DNA of 64,000 nt. Origin: Lactarius indigo (taxonomy: Eukaryota > Basidiomycota > Agaricomycetes > Russulales > Russulaceae). Positions 1-11,925 of the stretch are shown here, one piece after another. How positions within the stretch are numbered: the stretch's first letter is position 1; the number at the start of each line of letters is the position of its first letter. The DNA lies in assembly GCA_025766275.1 (NCBI GenBank), contig JAFKAC010000040.1, forward strand, positions 248,001-312,000, written 5' to 3'. Made by a program: the position numbers and the translations under genes. Under the pieces are notes generated by a model. It ran no database searches, was not told the origin of the DNA, and was given only the letters and a program-made list of their open reading frames with translations.

Positions 1-30
1 TGCCCGAAGCCAATGGACTCGGTTGACTGT

Positions 31-3000
31 TCAATCTGTAAGTATTTGTGATACTTTCCATTGTGCAGTTGACTTACACTCATCCATCCAAGTTCCATCC
101 TGCCTTTCAGAGGTCCCAAAGCTCCATATCCATGGAAGCTGTTTATTGCGTTGTCCGACCTGTGCTGCCCCAAGAATGGCTGTGCTGACACGGAGATCTG
201 TGAGGCGGAGTGGTGGCAATTCCGGAAACATTCCGGATCCTTCCTGAACTTTGAGATATGCATCCCGTGCCATGCCATAGTTTCGGGCATGCTCATGAAC
301 CGTGCTATCGACACTGTGAACAGCGGTCCATGCGCGGGTCTTCGTCCTTTGTGTCCGGGCATCTCGCACTTGTGTTCGGAAGAGTGCTGACTTGAACCCT
401 AAAGCAAGGCGAATCCTGTGGATGGAATCACTTGCCTGAGCATAGCGTAGCTTTGCCTCTTTAATTGCAAGTGACTTAATACCATGGCTTGCGCACCACT
501 CCCATCCAAGTGATGATGGGAGAAGGAGGGGAATGTCCTCAGCATTGAGGCTTTCTATTCCAGAGTCGTCGGAGGTCTGAGGTCTGTGATATCGACCAGA
601 TGAGGTGAGGCCAGGATTGCCAGAGTCATCTATATCATCCACATTATCATATTCAGCATAGTCTCCCAGAGACCAAACGGGAGCATCATCTGTTGCCCGA
701 TGATGGGGAAGGAATGCATCTGCTTGGTGCTCAAAAATATCAATAAGCTTCTGTATGCGATTGCGTTTGTTCTCAAGAATTTGTGCATCTTCCATAGTGA
801 GCTTGGATCCCTGAGTCCGGAGCTGATAGCGGATTGCAAGTCTGGATATATCATTATTTAGTGGACTAGAAAGGAAGATTGTGGACATACTGCAACTCCT
901 GTATCTTAAGGCCACATGAAATCCAAGATGTCTCACCATGGACGGAATGGTCTCCACTCTCCTCCTTAATGAGCTGTTGCTGAATAGTAGCACAGGATGG
1001 AGCTTGCAACATATGTCAGCCATGGGTGGATGATGATGAGTATATTCCACATACCCTTCTCCTTCACAGTGTCGTAGATATCCATGGAAGATGGTGATAT
1101 CTGCCTGTCCTGCTGAGCACACTCATCATCCTTAAGCCATTGTTCGGATTTATCTTGGAAGTGCCGATTGAGAGCCTCATATGCCTTCAAACTAGCATCC
1201 AAGCCGGACTTCAGTCTCTTCCACCGCTTAAGTAGGGATGGCACTTTCATATGGGTGATATAAGCAGTGTATTAATTGTGGTGACGGAGAATGCATACCA
1301 ATCCGAACCAGCTTCTTCCAGTTGGAGTGATTGATGTGAGCATCCAATACCTCCTGCCTGTGGTCCAATGACATCCCTCGCAGGCTGCGAGAGATATTGT
1401 TCAGGGGTGCCCACAGTGTCTCAATTATTTCCCCATCGACTTGCTTTGCTCCTGGAATGTAGCTGGGAGAATACCTGGGCAAGCAGGAATCCTGATGTCC
1501 ATGGATATGGAACAGGCCAATCCCCATCCGGAGTTGTAGCGAGCTGGGGAGTGAGAGCTCAGGACTGTTTTCTACCCGCTCCTGAAAGTGGACTCTATAT
1601 TGACACATGATGTCATACATGACAAGTGCCACAGGAATGTCTTCCATATTATATGAGAGAGCCTTGCATATGCTGTAGTCCATATTGATTTGCCTAGAGT
1701 CAACAATATATCACCTCCAGATATGTGGATTCCATGGGAGCAGACATACCTCTCTCCTTTCTGGAAATCTACCACAGATGTTGGAACAAAGAACCCATGG
1801 CAACAGGCAGTTGCACCAATCCCTGTGACATCAAGGTGGGCCCTACTGGAGTTTGCCTGTTCAATGGCTCTATAAGTGTTACATGTGCTGGGCTATAAGG
1901 CCATTAGCTAGAGGCTGAGTATGCAAGACCCCACATACTTGGGCAACTTCTTTTCCACTCTGGAGATGAGCCTTGTAGGAATCAGGATTAGCCATGAATG
2001 CCATTCCAGCTGATAGTGCGACATCCTTCTCCTGAGATTTATGGCGCATGTGCTCAGCAGAAAAGTTTCCATCCATAATAAATGTCCGGATGAGCTGATC
2101 TCTGTAATGCAGGATATGAATATGTGATTGTGACAGTTCATAAGGGACATACGGAGGGTACAGTGTTTTCCAGTCTGTGGGAAGGTTAATTCCAGGCTGT
2201 GGGCATGCTGGGCAGAATATGGCCATGGCTCCATCCGGATGGATCTCTCCGTCTGGCTGGTGCCCAAGACCACTTTCCATCCTGTTCTTAAGGTCCCGCC
2301 ACTGGCGTGATGCCCTCAGGAGTTGCTTGTAACGATTCTGTAATGATTAATTAGATGCAGGTGTGTGTATGTATCAGTGTATCACTGTACTTGGACATTG
2401 TGCGGAAACATCTTGTTTGTCATGCTCTGTAACTTTGAATAATATTGCTGGGCTGTGGTCTTGCACTCCAGGTTATCTGTGATGAAGTCGTCCAAAACTG
2501 AGAATGTAAACAATGTTTCTATTTGCTTGAATGTGGATGGAAATAGCCCAGCTCGGAGGAGCTGTTCTCCCGTGTTATCTGTGCCAGAGCACACACAGAA
2601 CACAATCTCCATGTCAAAGATACCACTCCTATCAACAACAGTGAACAACGGATTTCCTGAGTCCGCTGTTCGCACTCGACTGGTATTGCTGTCATTGGAC
2701 TCCAGATACATATCCAGGGAGTCGAACAGTCCATCAGAGATTTCCAGATTAGTTGATAGGCCTTCTGGCTGAGGAGTATCGCGAGGTGTAGGGAGTTGGC
2801 CAGCATTATCAGAAGTTTCCAGAGCCTCCGGAACAGAAGTAAGAGATGCTGAGCGGGAGCGTCTCTGCAAAGCATGCCCCTTTCGAATTGCGGAGACTGT
2901 GTGTGCAGCTCTTATACCCTATGCTAATGTGAGGGGTGTGGGGAATCACAGGACCAAATATGCCCATACCTCGACTGTCTGAGGGCATGGTGCACCAGCA

Positions 3001-3661
3001 TGCCCAATATATAATGCAAACCCGAGGGAGTGCAGAGTCACTGGAGTGTAGTGGGTTACACTCCATATGAGTGGTCGGTGAAATGGCGAGTTCCTGTGGG
3101 CCTCAAGGCAACACTCCTTACAAAAGGAAGGTGAACCAAAGCAATCTGGACACCTTATTTCAGGTTTCCTGGTGCACTTGGAACACTTGTCGGATCTTCG
3201 CTGAGCCTCCGTCTCCAATAGAATATGGAGGTATCTATTCCGGAGTTCGATCCACTGTTTCATTGGAGTCTACATCTCATCAGGATCTCTACATGATTCT
3301 AACACAACGCAAGACATACAGCAGCTTGTTGGGTGGCCTGCGAGCGTGGATGAGGCTCCCAGTCCTCTGTGGTATCCTGGAGTGGGTACTGCTGCTCGTC
3401 CATGGATGGGTGCATATGCGGGTCCTCAGGGGAACGGATCGGCGTCCTGGAAGCTGTTGAATTCCCTTCATGAGGATGAGATTGTGTGCCCATCTTTCTT
3501 GACCGTGATGGCTGTCCTGGACGCTCTTTCTGTGGACGGACAACGGGAACAACTGTTTCCGTTGTCCGGATTGTACCACGCTTAGTCTTGGTGTGCTTGA
3601 TTACGACCTCCTCGATACCGTCAACGATGTCCGGAACAATGGCATCACGGTTGCGAGGCAT
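31..3661 (-). CDS. KDZ-family transposase with CxC2 cysteine cluster
   Basis: Multi-exon DNA transposase of the Kyakuja-Dileera-Zisupton superfamily. I take the start at the ATG at 3661 (MPRNRDAIVPD), followed by a basic, Ser/Pro-rich N-terminus. The exon at about 3263-2946 carries the CxC2 cluster (CSKC, CPDCFG, CKECC, HRNSPFHR), the recognised KDZ-associated zinc module. Next come the typical RAGLFPSTF and FTFSVLDDF segments (about 2600-2450), then CPACPQPGINLP and FIMDGNFSAEHM (about 2240-2060). The core follows at about 1830-1310, with DVTGIGA, VVDFQKGERY, YDIMCQY, GIGLFHIHGHQ, GAKQVDGEIIETLWAPLNN and NWKKLVRI. The C-terminal exon ends at 31. Introns are short. No frameshift is obvious, so it may be functional. 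I did not find its terminal inverted repeats or target duplication, and the element may extend left of the window. Confidence 0.88.
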
Positions 3662-3951
3662 TTGGCTTCCAGGAGTGAATAAGAAATGTGTATGGAGATG
3701 ATGAAGTGGTTTGTCTTTTGGGTTATGCGATGTATATGGCATCTTAAATACTCTGCATGTGCTACATTCATATGATATGGAATAGTGCATGGATGTCCCC
3801 ATCCACATTTAAATTCCTACTTGATGCCCTTCAGGGTCACAAAGTATGTTGAGGGTACCGGAGGTCTGTCGAGTCCGATAAATGAAAACCGGATATCATC
3901 AGAGTAAGACACATTGGATACTATCGGATGTGTGCCATTGTATCTGGCATA

Positions 3952-4462
3952 TTATTTATCAAAGCTACTAATTGAGATTGCCTCTATTGCTATCACCACT
4001 GCACCACTCTGTAGCAAGGATACCAAATCAGCGGGAAGCTGAGAGAACACTGGTACCTGTACCCTGAGTGGAATTGTGTTCGGAAGCATGATCCTGGTTC
4101 CGGATCTGGTACAACACCTTTGCAAGAGTATATATGTTCTCAAAGCCGACGCAAAGGCTACGTGACTCTGCCATCACATTTTCGAACTGTCAAACACATG
4201 AGATGTCTGAATACCTTAAGTGAGGAAGACGACACACCCTGCGCAAGGAATGCTCAAGTTCCTGTGATTCCTCATCTGTGTCTGGACTATCGCATATGAC
4301 ATCTTCTCCATAATCCGATTCATACATGTCATCTTCATCGAATGACTCCAGACCAGATGATACATCATCTTCTGGGTCGGAAAGCCCAGTATGAGTGTCA
4401 TGGACATCCGGGATACGGACATTGATGTCTTTCCGTTCGGAAACATTCATGATGTCGGACAT
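3952..4462 (-). CDS. small acidic hypothetical protein
   Basis: Weakly supported two-exon candidate upstream of the transposase and on the same strand. The first exon (4462-4190) begins MSDIMNVSER and encodes an Asp/Glu/Ser-rich acidic segment (SDPEDDVSSG, DEDDMYESDYGEDV). A second open segment runs to about 3952 and ends SISSFDK. I recognise no domain. Its position between the transposase and the next minus-strand gene suggests a passenger ORF of the KDZ block, or a 5' exon of a longer gene. The sequence from 3662 to 3951 holds only the transposase 5' flank. 4463-4903 holds no convincing gene. Confidence 0.3.
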
Positions 4463-4903
4463 GCGAGGTTCCGTGTGGGGTGAGGTAGTAGGTGTGTCTG
4501 GGTGTAATGTGGTACAGGCTATAATTTATATGCACACACAAACGGAAACCGTCAAGGAAACCGTCTACTTCATATTGAGCTTCATATGCTACGTCCACAT
4601 GTCAGACATGTTATGCATGTCTACTCATTGGTCGCAGGTGTCTTGTATGCAACACACACCAATTGCACCTCACACAGTCCGAATACAGGGCATGTTCTGG
4701 ACTCTTGGGCTTCATCCATGTGTGTATTGGTACCTGCTGATCGAGCGCTGCACTTTGGGGATGCTAAGACGTTACACAATCACCAGCACAAGTATGGAGG
4801 TGTATCCCAACTCGCATCGTGTATTCGGGGACACTATATACTGTACATTACATGGAGCCACACAAACCAAAGGTAAACGACATATTTATTATGTTGAAAC
4901 GAA

Positions 4904-6799
4904 TCATTTACGGCCCCGCGATGATTGCCGTGATCCGGCTCTCGACTGAGCCTTGCTGGATGGCGCACTGTGTGCGATGCGCCTACGGAGACCTGGACGG
5001 GATGCTGCAATAATAACGGAAGTGTATTACGCATCCGATAGGCGTTACAGAGCTGAAACGGACTTACATTCTCCGTCCTCAGGTTCGCCGTGATGTCCGG
5101 AAGGGCCAGAAACACCCGAACTGTCGATCATCATGCGACCGAGACCCAGACTTGAAACTGACGATGGGGCACCACTGGCCACAGAGGATGCACCAGGTGT
5201 CGCAGGCTCGGAGGTGGAAAAGAGGGGAACAGTAGGTAGGCGGAGGCCCAGGGATGCGAGATTGACGTTTCCTTGTCCCTGGGTGCACAGGGCGCGTAGC
5301 ATAGTGTCCGTGTTGTATATGAAGTCGCGGATGGCCGTGTTGAACACTTTCTGCGATCTGGACACTTCATTGAGCCTTTCGATGACGTCTTCTGCAGGAC
5401 CATTAGCACTGCGATTAGATTTGGTGCAGAAGTGAGACCTCACCGAGTGAGTGCTTCCTCTTGCGCGAATTGGCTATCTCCTGCGATGCCGCAGAGAGCG
5501 GAACACATTTGATCTTCCGTTTGATACACAACCTGCATGAGAGGGCCTTTGAAGAAGTGCCATGAGGCTTACACTTGTGGCCGCTGTCCTTGCAAGGGCC
5601 ACAAGCTCCCTATAAAACGCTATGAGAGATATTGATGTCATATGAATGGTGTATGGCTTACCGGGTCAGTGGGGCCAGTCTCTAGCTCTGATGCCGAGTC
5701 TTCGACAATGCTCGCAGGCCGCTTACGCTTTCTGCGCACCGTGACTACCCTCTCCTCGTCTCCAGAGCTGATGTAGTCGATGCCAGCAATGTGGCGATCA
5801 GCTGTGGGCTCCGTGGGCGCACGGGAGGTCGGCGGACGAATTGCAGGTTTCGTCTTCGTAGGAGCGCGTCCCCCAGCCTCAGATTCAGGAGACGACAACG
5901 GGTTGGCATCTCCAGAAGCACCCTTCCGTCGTCGGCTGGAGGTACGGCGTGCTGGTGTGGGCGATTGAACTACCGTGCGCTTTCCTGCCTTCTTCTTCCT
6001 TGGAGTTTCGCCCCCGTCGTCGTCTTCCATCTCAACATCCTCGTTCACAGTGGGGGCATCACGGGCGGACGTGGAAACAGACTCCGTGTTAACACCGGAG
6101 ACAGCCTCAACGGCGGACGGCATCACTGGAGACGCTAAACGGACATACGGGACATGTAGTAGATGATAAAGTATACAGTTATGATACGGACCTGCGATAC
6201 TGCTCGCCTGTGTAGCCGGAAGCCACCAACGATCCTCCTCCTTCTGAAGTCCAACAAGTGTATCAAGATTCTTCATGTGTAGCTGGGCGTTCCACTCCGG
6301 GTGCTGGGCAACTCGTTCATCGCACAGTTGTAGAACATCCGCGAGCTTGAGGGAAGCGAAATCCGGCTTCCTACGCTCGTCTGTAGCCTTCTGCCACTCC
6401 TCGGCCACATATGTGATTACTGGATGGATCCGGACCTTGGTTGGGTCCGTATACTTCTCAAAGACGTCGTTTATTTCATCCTGTACAATGTAAGGACTAG
6501 TTAGTATCCATGTCAATATATTGAGAGGCACCTGCACGTACTAACTCAGAATCGATGCACTTGGAGTACCATGCGTCGTCTGCAGCACCTCCGTTCCTCT
6601 CCCTATATCGCAGTGCACAGAACATGCGAACTGCGCTGCCCATCACCACTTTCTCATCATTAGTCAGTAGGTCGACGAGACTCCTGCGTTGTGGGGGCAT
6701 AGTGGAATCGATGAGTGTTTGTGAGCTTGCGATCGGTCTTTGGGGGGGGTTACTGCTCTCAGACGGCCCGTGGGAATGGGCTGACATATTTCCGTCCAT
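4904..6799 (-). CDS. hypothetical protein with Cys-rich Zn-cluster-like motif, KDZ-block passenger
   Basis: Multi-exon gene read from 6799 (MDGNMSAHSHGP) to a TGA at 4904-4906. Exon 1 encodes SLVDLLTNDEKVVMGSAVRM and WYSKCIDSEL. A GT-AG intron (about 6535-6482) joins it to DEINDVFEKYTDPTKVRIHP and a helical region (DFASLKLADVLQLCDERV). The next exon is basic and low in complexity (PRKKKAGKR, VTVRRKRKRP). An exon at about 5600-5450 has a cysteine pattern CGPCKDSGHKC...CRLCIKRKIKC, resembling a small Zn-binding cluster. The last exons encode NEVSRSQKVFNTAIRDF and an Arg/Ser-rich tail. I do not recognise the family. A DNA-binding or regulatory role is only a guess from the cysteine cluster and basic stretches. 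It starts about 230 bp from the divergent gene at 7030. Confidence 0.6.
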
Positions 6800-7029
6800 T
6801 CCCGGTAGTTTTGACGTCAACACGGAACATGATAGAACTCCGTGGAAGCAAGAAAACGTTTGATGCACATGTGACCAGACGGACACCAGTTTGTCCGCCG
6901 CCTAGATTGGAGAGTCTAGACCCTAGTAAATACACTGTATATTATAGATCGTCATGGGAAGCGGAGTAAACACAACCATCAGCATATACAGAGCTCGCAT
7001 TCCACCCCTGAGCAATTGTCATAGGTGGG
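6800..7029. promoter_or_regulatory. bidirectional intergenic region between divergent unknown genes
   Basis: These 230 bp separate the starts of two head-to-head genes (minus start at 6799, plus start at 7030). Such spacing fits a shared promoter. An AT-rich stretch (about 6929-6950, aatacactgtatattatag) is a possible TATA-like element. No specific binding site can be named. Confidence 0.4.
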
Positions 7030-8673
7030 ATGTCGCAATCAGGTTCGTCCCTATTTAGTAGACCATTACCCGATAAGTATGAAAGGGGATTTCCAGGTCA
7101 GTGGGCATACGCAGGAAAGATGCCTCCACGCCCCCCCACCCATGCATCGTCTGCTGCAAGGACACCTCCTACACATCCATCCCCTTCCTCTGTAACGCCT
7201 TCTTTGAATCCTCCCATAGATCTCGGACAGCCCACGCCATCTGCAATAGGAGAGGTGCAATCCTCTCCAAGATACCGGTTCCTTCAACAACGTAACTCAG
7301 CTCACGAAATGCCCCCACCTCCGGTGCCTATGCACGCTTCACCTTCCCAGGCTTCCCCAGTGGTAGGTCTTATCATCTATGCCTTTATATAGTGCTAATT
7401 AATAGCAGAACACTGTGGGTGTATTGGCATCCTCATCGGCTAGTGAGGCCGGAAATGAGGCCCTTCCTTCACCTCCACCTCCTCAGGCCCGTCGTACAGC
7501 ATTCCTCCGTAGGCTGAGAGCTACTCCTCAACTGGAAGAGCCTGCACACATGCCAAATGTAGCATCAGTTCCCGCCGGGCAACAGGATGCCTCCGAGTCT
7601 GGGATAGCACCCATGTCCGACCAGGAACAAGTCCCCAACACGCCTTTAGCAGATCGTGAGGCCGCACCTGTTCGCGAAGTGTCTGAGGCTGTGGCGGTTG
7701 GTGCAACTGTGCCCCACAGGTTGCAGGATGCCGCAGCTGCGGAACTGTCACCAGCCCTGGGTGAGACGCAGGAAACCACAACTCCTGAGGCATCGCATAC
7801 TCCTTGCAATGTCCTGGCATCTGTAGCTCCTGAGCTGGCCATGACGGCTCCTGAGCCAGGCGCTATGGTTTCCGAATCGTCTCAGGTCCTCGGCACGTCA
7901 TGCGAATCTGTTGCTCCCGGGCCATCTCGCGTTCCTGGTGCGTCACAGGTATCCCTACCCCCGGAGCTTTCTAACATCCACGATTCATCAGGCGAAGCTG
8001 TAGCTCTCAAGCCATCTTCCGTTTCTGGTACATTGCAGGAATCTGTAGCTCCTGAACCATCTCCTGTTCCAGGTGCGTCGCAGGAATCTGCAGCTCCCAA
8101 GCCTTCTCACATCCACGGTTTGTCAGGGGGAGCTGTAGCTCCATTTTCTAGTGCGCTTCCTGAACCCCCAGTTCCTGAGCCTTCTTCCGTCGATGATCCA
8201 CCACAGGAAGCTGCAGCTCCTGAGTCTTGTGAGGCACGGGACACTGCGCCTTCCGTCCAGGCGGATGTTCACAACACACCTCCGGAAGCAGACGGTTCCG
8301 GCAGTGAGCGAAGGATGGACACGGATTCCATTCAGCAAGGTGAAGACTCTGGGAGCGATTCTCAGAGTATTGTTCACCCTGTCATGCATGTGCGTTGTTT
8401 CCGTCCATACTGCCTTAGCAAATGTGGAACGATGGCACTAACGCTCCTCACTAGGTGGCTAGGGCACCATATCCAGAGCTTCATTCAGGACGTCACTTCA
8501 CTGCTGCCTACCGCGAGCTGATGAGGCTCGACCCATCCGATCACATGGGGGACCTCATTGAGCGATGTACAATCCTTATGGGCGTTGTATTCGACTTCCA
8601 TGCAGATCTCTCGTATATTAGGGACGGGCTTTACAAACATAGAGAATCCGATGAGCATAGGAAGAGGTCCTAA
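7030..8673 (+). CDS. hypothetical Pro/Ala/Ser/Glu-rich protein with degenerate internal repeats
   Basis: Three-exon gene. Exon 1 (7030-7362) encodes a Pro/Ser/Thr-rich N-terminus starting MSQSGSSLFS and ends at a gtaggt donor. Exon 2 (from about 7409) encodes about 320 residues of low complexity. It contains about a dozen imperfect copies of a roughly 20-24 residue motif of the form APEPSxVPGASQESV, at about 7730-8260. Exon 3 starts after a cactag acceptor at about 8454 and encodes a compact hydrophilic domain (FTAAYRELMRLDPSDHMGDL, LMGVVFDFHADLSYIRDGLY), ending at 8673. Only that last part looks globular. The repeats suggest a disordered linker. No family was recognised. The gene is paired divergently with the minus-strand gene ending at 4904. 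Confidence 0.55.
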
Positions 8674-8859
8674 ATAGTCTTGTACCAATATTACCACTTG
8701 AAATAGCGACGGAGAAGTTCCTTGTGACCATAGACGTGTTACAGTGTGGATGTGTGACTTGGTCCACTGCCTGCAATCAAGGTGTCATCCGAAGACACTT
8801 TGTAATATGTGGAAGCAATGTTAATGCATAGGAATATATCTGGAGTTTGCGGAATAATT

Positions 8860-9635
8860 TATCATACATGTCTCACACTGTGTCTATGGAAACATGTTAT
8901 ATTTCCATGGAAGTATATTCGACGTCCGCAATGTCCACGTATACATGCAATACAAATGCGTTCACGGAATCGTCTGCGAATACATGTTATGCGTTCACGG
9001 AAACGAATTCTAAGTCCGTGGAAGCCTGTAGCATGTCCATGAACACATACACCATGTCCGTGAATACATGTAACGTGTTCACGGAAACGCGTTCTAAGTC
9101 CGTGGAAGCCTGTAGAATGTCCGTGAACACTTGTAAGGTGTACAATGACACAAATTTAATATGTTCATGGAAACACCTTTTGGGTCCATGAAACCATGTT
9201 GCATGTCCATGTCTATGAATACATGTAATGTGTTCACGGAAACGCAATCTGAGTCCGTGAAACCATGTAGCATGTCCGTGAACACATGTCCCATGTCTGT
9301 GAATACATGTCATGTGTTCACGGAAACGCAATCTGAGTCCGTGAAACCATGTAGCATGTCCGTGAACACATGTCCCATGTCTGTGAATACATGTCATGTG
9401 TTCACGGAAACGCAATCTGAGTCCGTGAAACCATGTAGCATGTCCGTGAACACATGTCCCATGTCTGTGAATACATGTCATGTGTTCACGGAAACGCAAT
9501 CTGAGTCCGTGAAACCATGTAGCATGTCCGTGAACACATGTCCCATGTCTGTGAATACATGTCATGTGTTCACGGAAACGCAGTCTGAGTCCGTGAAACC
9601 ATGTAGCATGTCCGTGAACACATGTCCCATCCCAC
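8860..9635. repeat. 84-bp tandem repeat array built from 21-bp subunits, with diverged left flank
   Basis: Five near-perfect 84-bp units start at 9241, 9325, 9409, 9493 and 9577 (the last is partial), each beginning aacgcaatctgagtccgtg (cagtctg in the last). Each unit is four related 21-mers built on tccgtgaacacatg or its reverse. A unit contains inverted arms CCGTGAACAC and GTGTTCACGG, separated by 28 bp. The left flank (8860-9225) has the same 21-bp logic in decayed form. Since 84 is a multiple of 3 and the unit has no stop on either strand, long ORFs run through both strands. I read these as by-products of the repeat, not genes. Confidence 0.93.
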
Positions 9636-9682
9636 ATTCCTTCCCAGTAAGAAACCTGTATCACCATACCACTCATGAGTCT

Positions 9683-9689
9683 ATTTAAA
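9683..9689 (+). promoter_or_regulatory. TATA-like box upstream of the 9768 gene
   Basis: The sequence TATTTAA lies immediately right of the 84-bp array and 79-85 bp upstream of the preferred ATG at 9768. The spacing fits a fungal core promoter. It also argues against the earlier in-frame ATG at 9675, which would lie upstream of the box. Confidence 0.45.
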
Positions 9690-9767
9690 CCTCATTATAT
9701 GCAGCACAATTCCACAAATATCACATCGTTCTACAACACACTTCCTCATACTTCTACCAACATCACT

Positions 9768-11782
9768 ATGCAGTCTGATCATCTATCTGGGAGCTCAGCT
9801 GGGGAATCTGAGGTTTCCCGTCCATCTATCCATGCCCTTGGTGACAGGTTTTCCATCACTTCTCAGGATGCCCGCATCCTGAAGGGGTATGTTGAAGAGT
9901 TTCAAAATGCTGACACAGAGATACGGAAGACCATCCTTGAGAAGGCTATGGGGGAGCTATATACTCTTCGGCCTCCAAACTCTACATTCAATAAGAAGAT
10001 GGCCAAGATGGTATGCATACTTGTACTCTATCCATGTAATCACTCATGGACACAAAATGACCTCCAGAAAATCAGGACATGGTTTTACAATCACTACTCA
10101 CGTCCTCATCGTCAGCTTATCAAGTTTACTCGGAAGTGGTCAGCCAGAAATGCATTCTACCATGAGAACAAGGAAGAGATTATGGAACTTGCACAGAGTA
10201 TGTCTGGTGGAATTCCTGGATCTCAGGCATTCCTCGGAGCCCTCCAAGATGCAACAACATCACTATGGAAGAAGCTGTCTATTGAAGAGCAAGAACCATA
10301 TGCAGAAATAGCAAAGGAGTGGTCAGAGGATAGACCCCCAAGGGATATCCAAGCCAAGTAAGTGGTTAATCATGTGTTAGTGATCCACCAATCTTATTTA
10401 CTTGTTCAGAATGGCCCAGGCTAAATTCCGTAGCCGGATAGTTAGGGACTTCCAGACCCAGCTATTCAAGACATGTGGAATGCGCTCAATAGTTCTAGTA
10501 GCATATGCAGACACAGATGGAAGACCCAGAGCTGCCATGTATGTATTCCTAAGAATTATCTGGTTGAAGCACTGTTATATCTGTTCCCATCTATTTACAG
10601 GGATGACTGGAATAAGGTCCTGGATGATGGCATGTCCTTTTCTGATTTCTGCCCAGATTGGAGAAATGCCTCAATCTGGCAGGAATGGATGAAATATTGC
10701 AGGAAGTGCTTTGTCCCAGGTTGTAACATTCACAAATCCCAATACAGCTACAAGCCCCATCTCATATTTATGAAACAGAGAATGATCAAGGTGCCCATTC
10801 CGGGAGCTCAAAGGTCCTCCGGACCAAAGTGAAGATTGTGATAGACACAGATGGTGAACCAGACATTCCTTCTGTTACTCCGGAGGATGGCTATTCAGCC
10901 AAGACCATTCAAACTGTGCTGAGGGATTATTGTAATTCACACATCCGTGAGTGTTTCATATACTCTATGGAGTCCTGAATAACATAAGTGAGTCAGGGTA
11001 TGTCTCCAGAAGGAAGAATGCAACCATCCCATGGAGTAAACTTTCCAGTGATCCACCCACATGGATTGAAGAAGAGTGCTACCCTTTGGGGTTTCTGTGG
11101 GCAGACCCATCAAAACTTCGTCTGGTTCAGGTGTTCCAGTTGCTAGACCACTGGAGGCAACGCCAGAGGGAGGGGTTGATCCCACTAATCTGGAACCCGT
11201 CCTGTGAGCTTCTTGCTAATGTGGATCACCCTGTACAGCATATCCGGAACCCAAAACGGACCTGCAGAAGAAGTTCCAAATTCAATGAGCCAGAGTCTGA
11301 CAATCAAAGTGAAGAGGAGGACTTTGCAAAGGAGATTCAGGCTCTACACTCTCCATCTGTGACACCACCCCTTCCACCATCTCCTTCTCCATCTCCCTTC
11401 CGTAGACACAAGGAGATTGAACAGACATCCATTCCTGGTGAGCAGCCTATCCCTTCTCCTATGCTTATATACCCATTCACACTATCTTATAGACGTTGGT
11501 GAATCACCACATCCTCCTCCATCAAGTATATCAAGACCCAAAAGTTTCCAAGCACATCATCGGATTCAAAGAGGAACTCCAATTAGACCTGCAACACACT
11601 TCAACTCAGATCCACCAGAGCTTGAGCAAGAGCCAGTCAAGCGAGTGGTTAAGATCACACACAAAGCCAGGTAAGCAATTATAGTAAGCACATACATCAT
11701 TATCTGACAATTATATAGAAATGCAGACACTGGTAGGGGTTCAGGTGGACTTGATCCTACATACCTTCAGAGAGATCATTAG
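9768..11782 (+). CDS. hypothetical multi-exon protein between two hairpin-forming repeat arrays
   Basis: Exons read as 9768-10357, 10410-10538 and 10601-about 10722, then from AG at about 10801 onward, with a last exon after the intron at about 11671-11720 and a TAG at 11780-11782. All joins keep frame. The product begins MQSDHLSGSS. It has a helical domain (SQDARILKGYVEEFQNADTE), a section rich in basic and aromatic residues (WFYNHYSRPHRQLIKFTRKW), and an HMG-box-like helix (LSIEEQEPYAEIAKEWSEDR) joined to FRSRIVRDFQTQLFKTCGMR. Next is DDWNKVLDDGMSFSDFCPDW, then IPWSKLSSDPPTWIEEECYP with FLWADPSKLRLVQVFQLLDHW, then a Ser/Pro-rich tail. I believe proteins of this architecture recur in mushroom genomes near KDZ-type elements, but I cannot name a function. 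It is flanked on both sides by TCCGTG-core arrays. Confidence 0.7.
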
Positions 11783-11925
11783 GGTTACAATAACATTTTG
11801 TAGACATATTAGAATATGTTTAAATGTGAACAGTTTACTGGGATCTGCCTCCCATTCTGGATTCTAGATAACTCACAGCATTTCCTCACCCATTCCAGGA
11901 AGATTCATGTAAGGCCAGTCGTGTC

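Noticed and set aside
8987..9688. Open frames through the 84-bp array on both strands as genes
   Set aside because: The period is a multiple of 3 and stop-free in both directions. No splice sites, domains or start context support either; kept only as a low-interest check.
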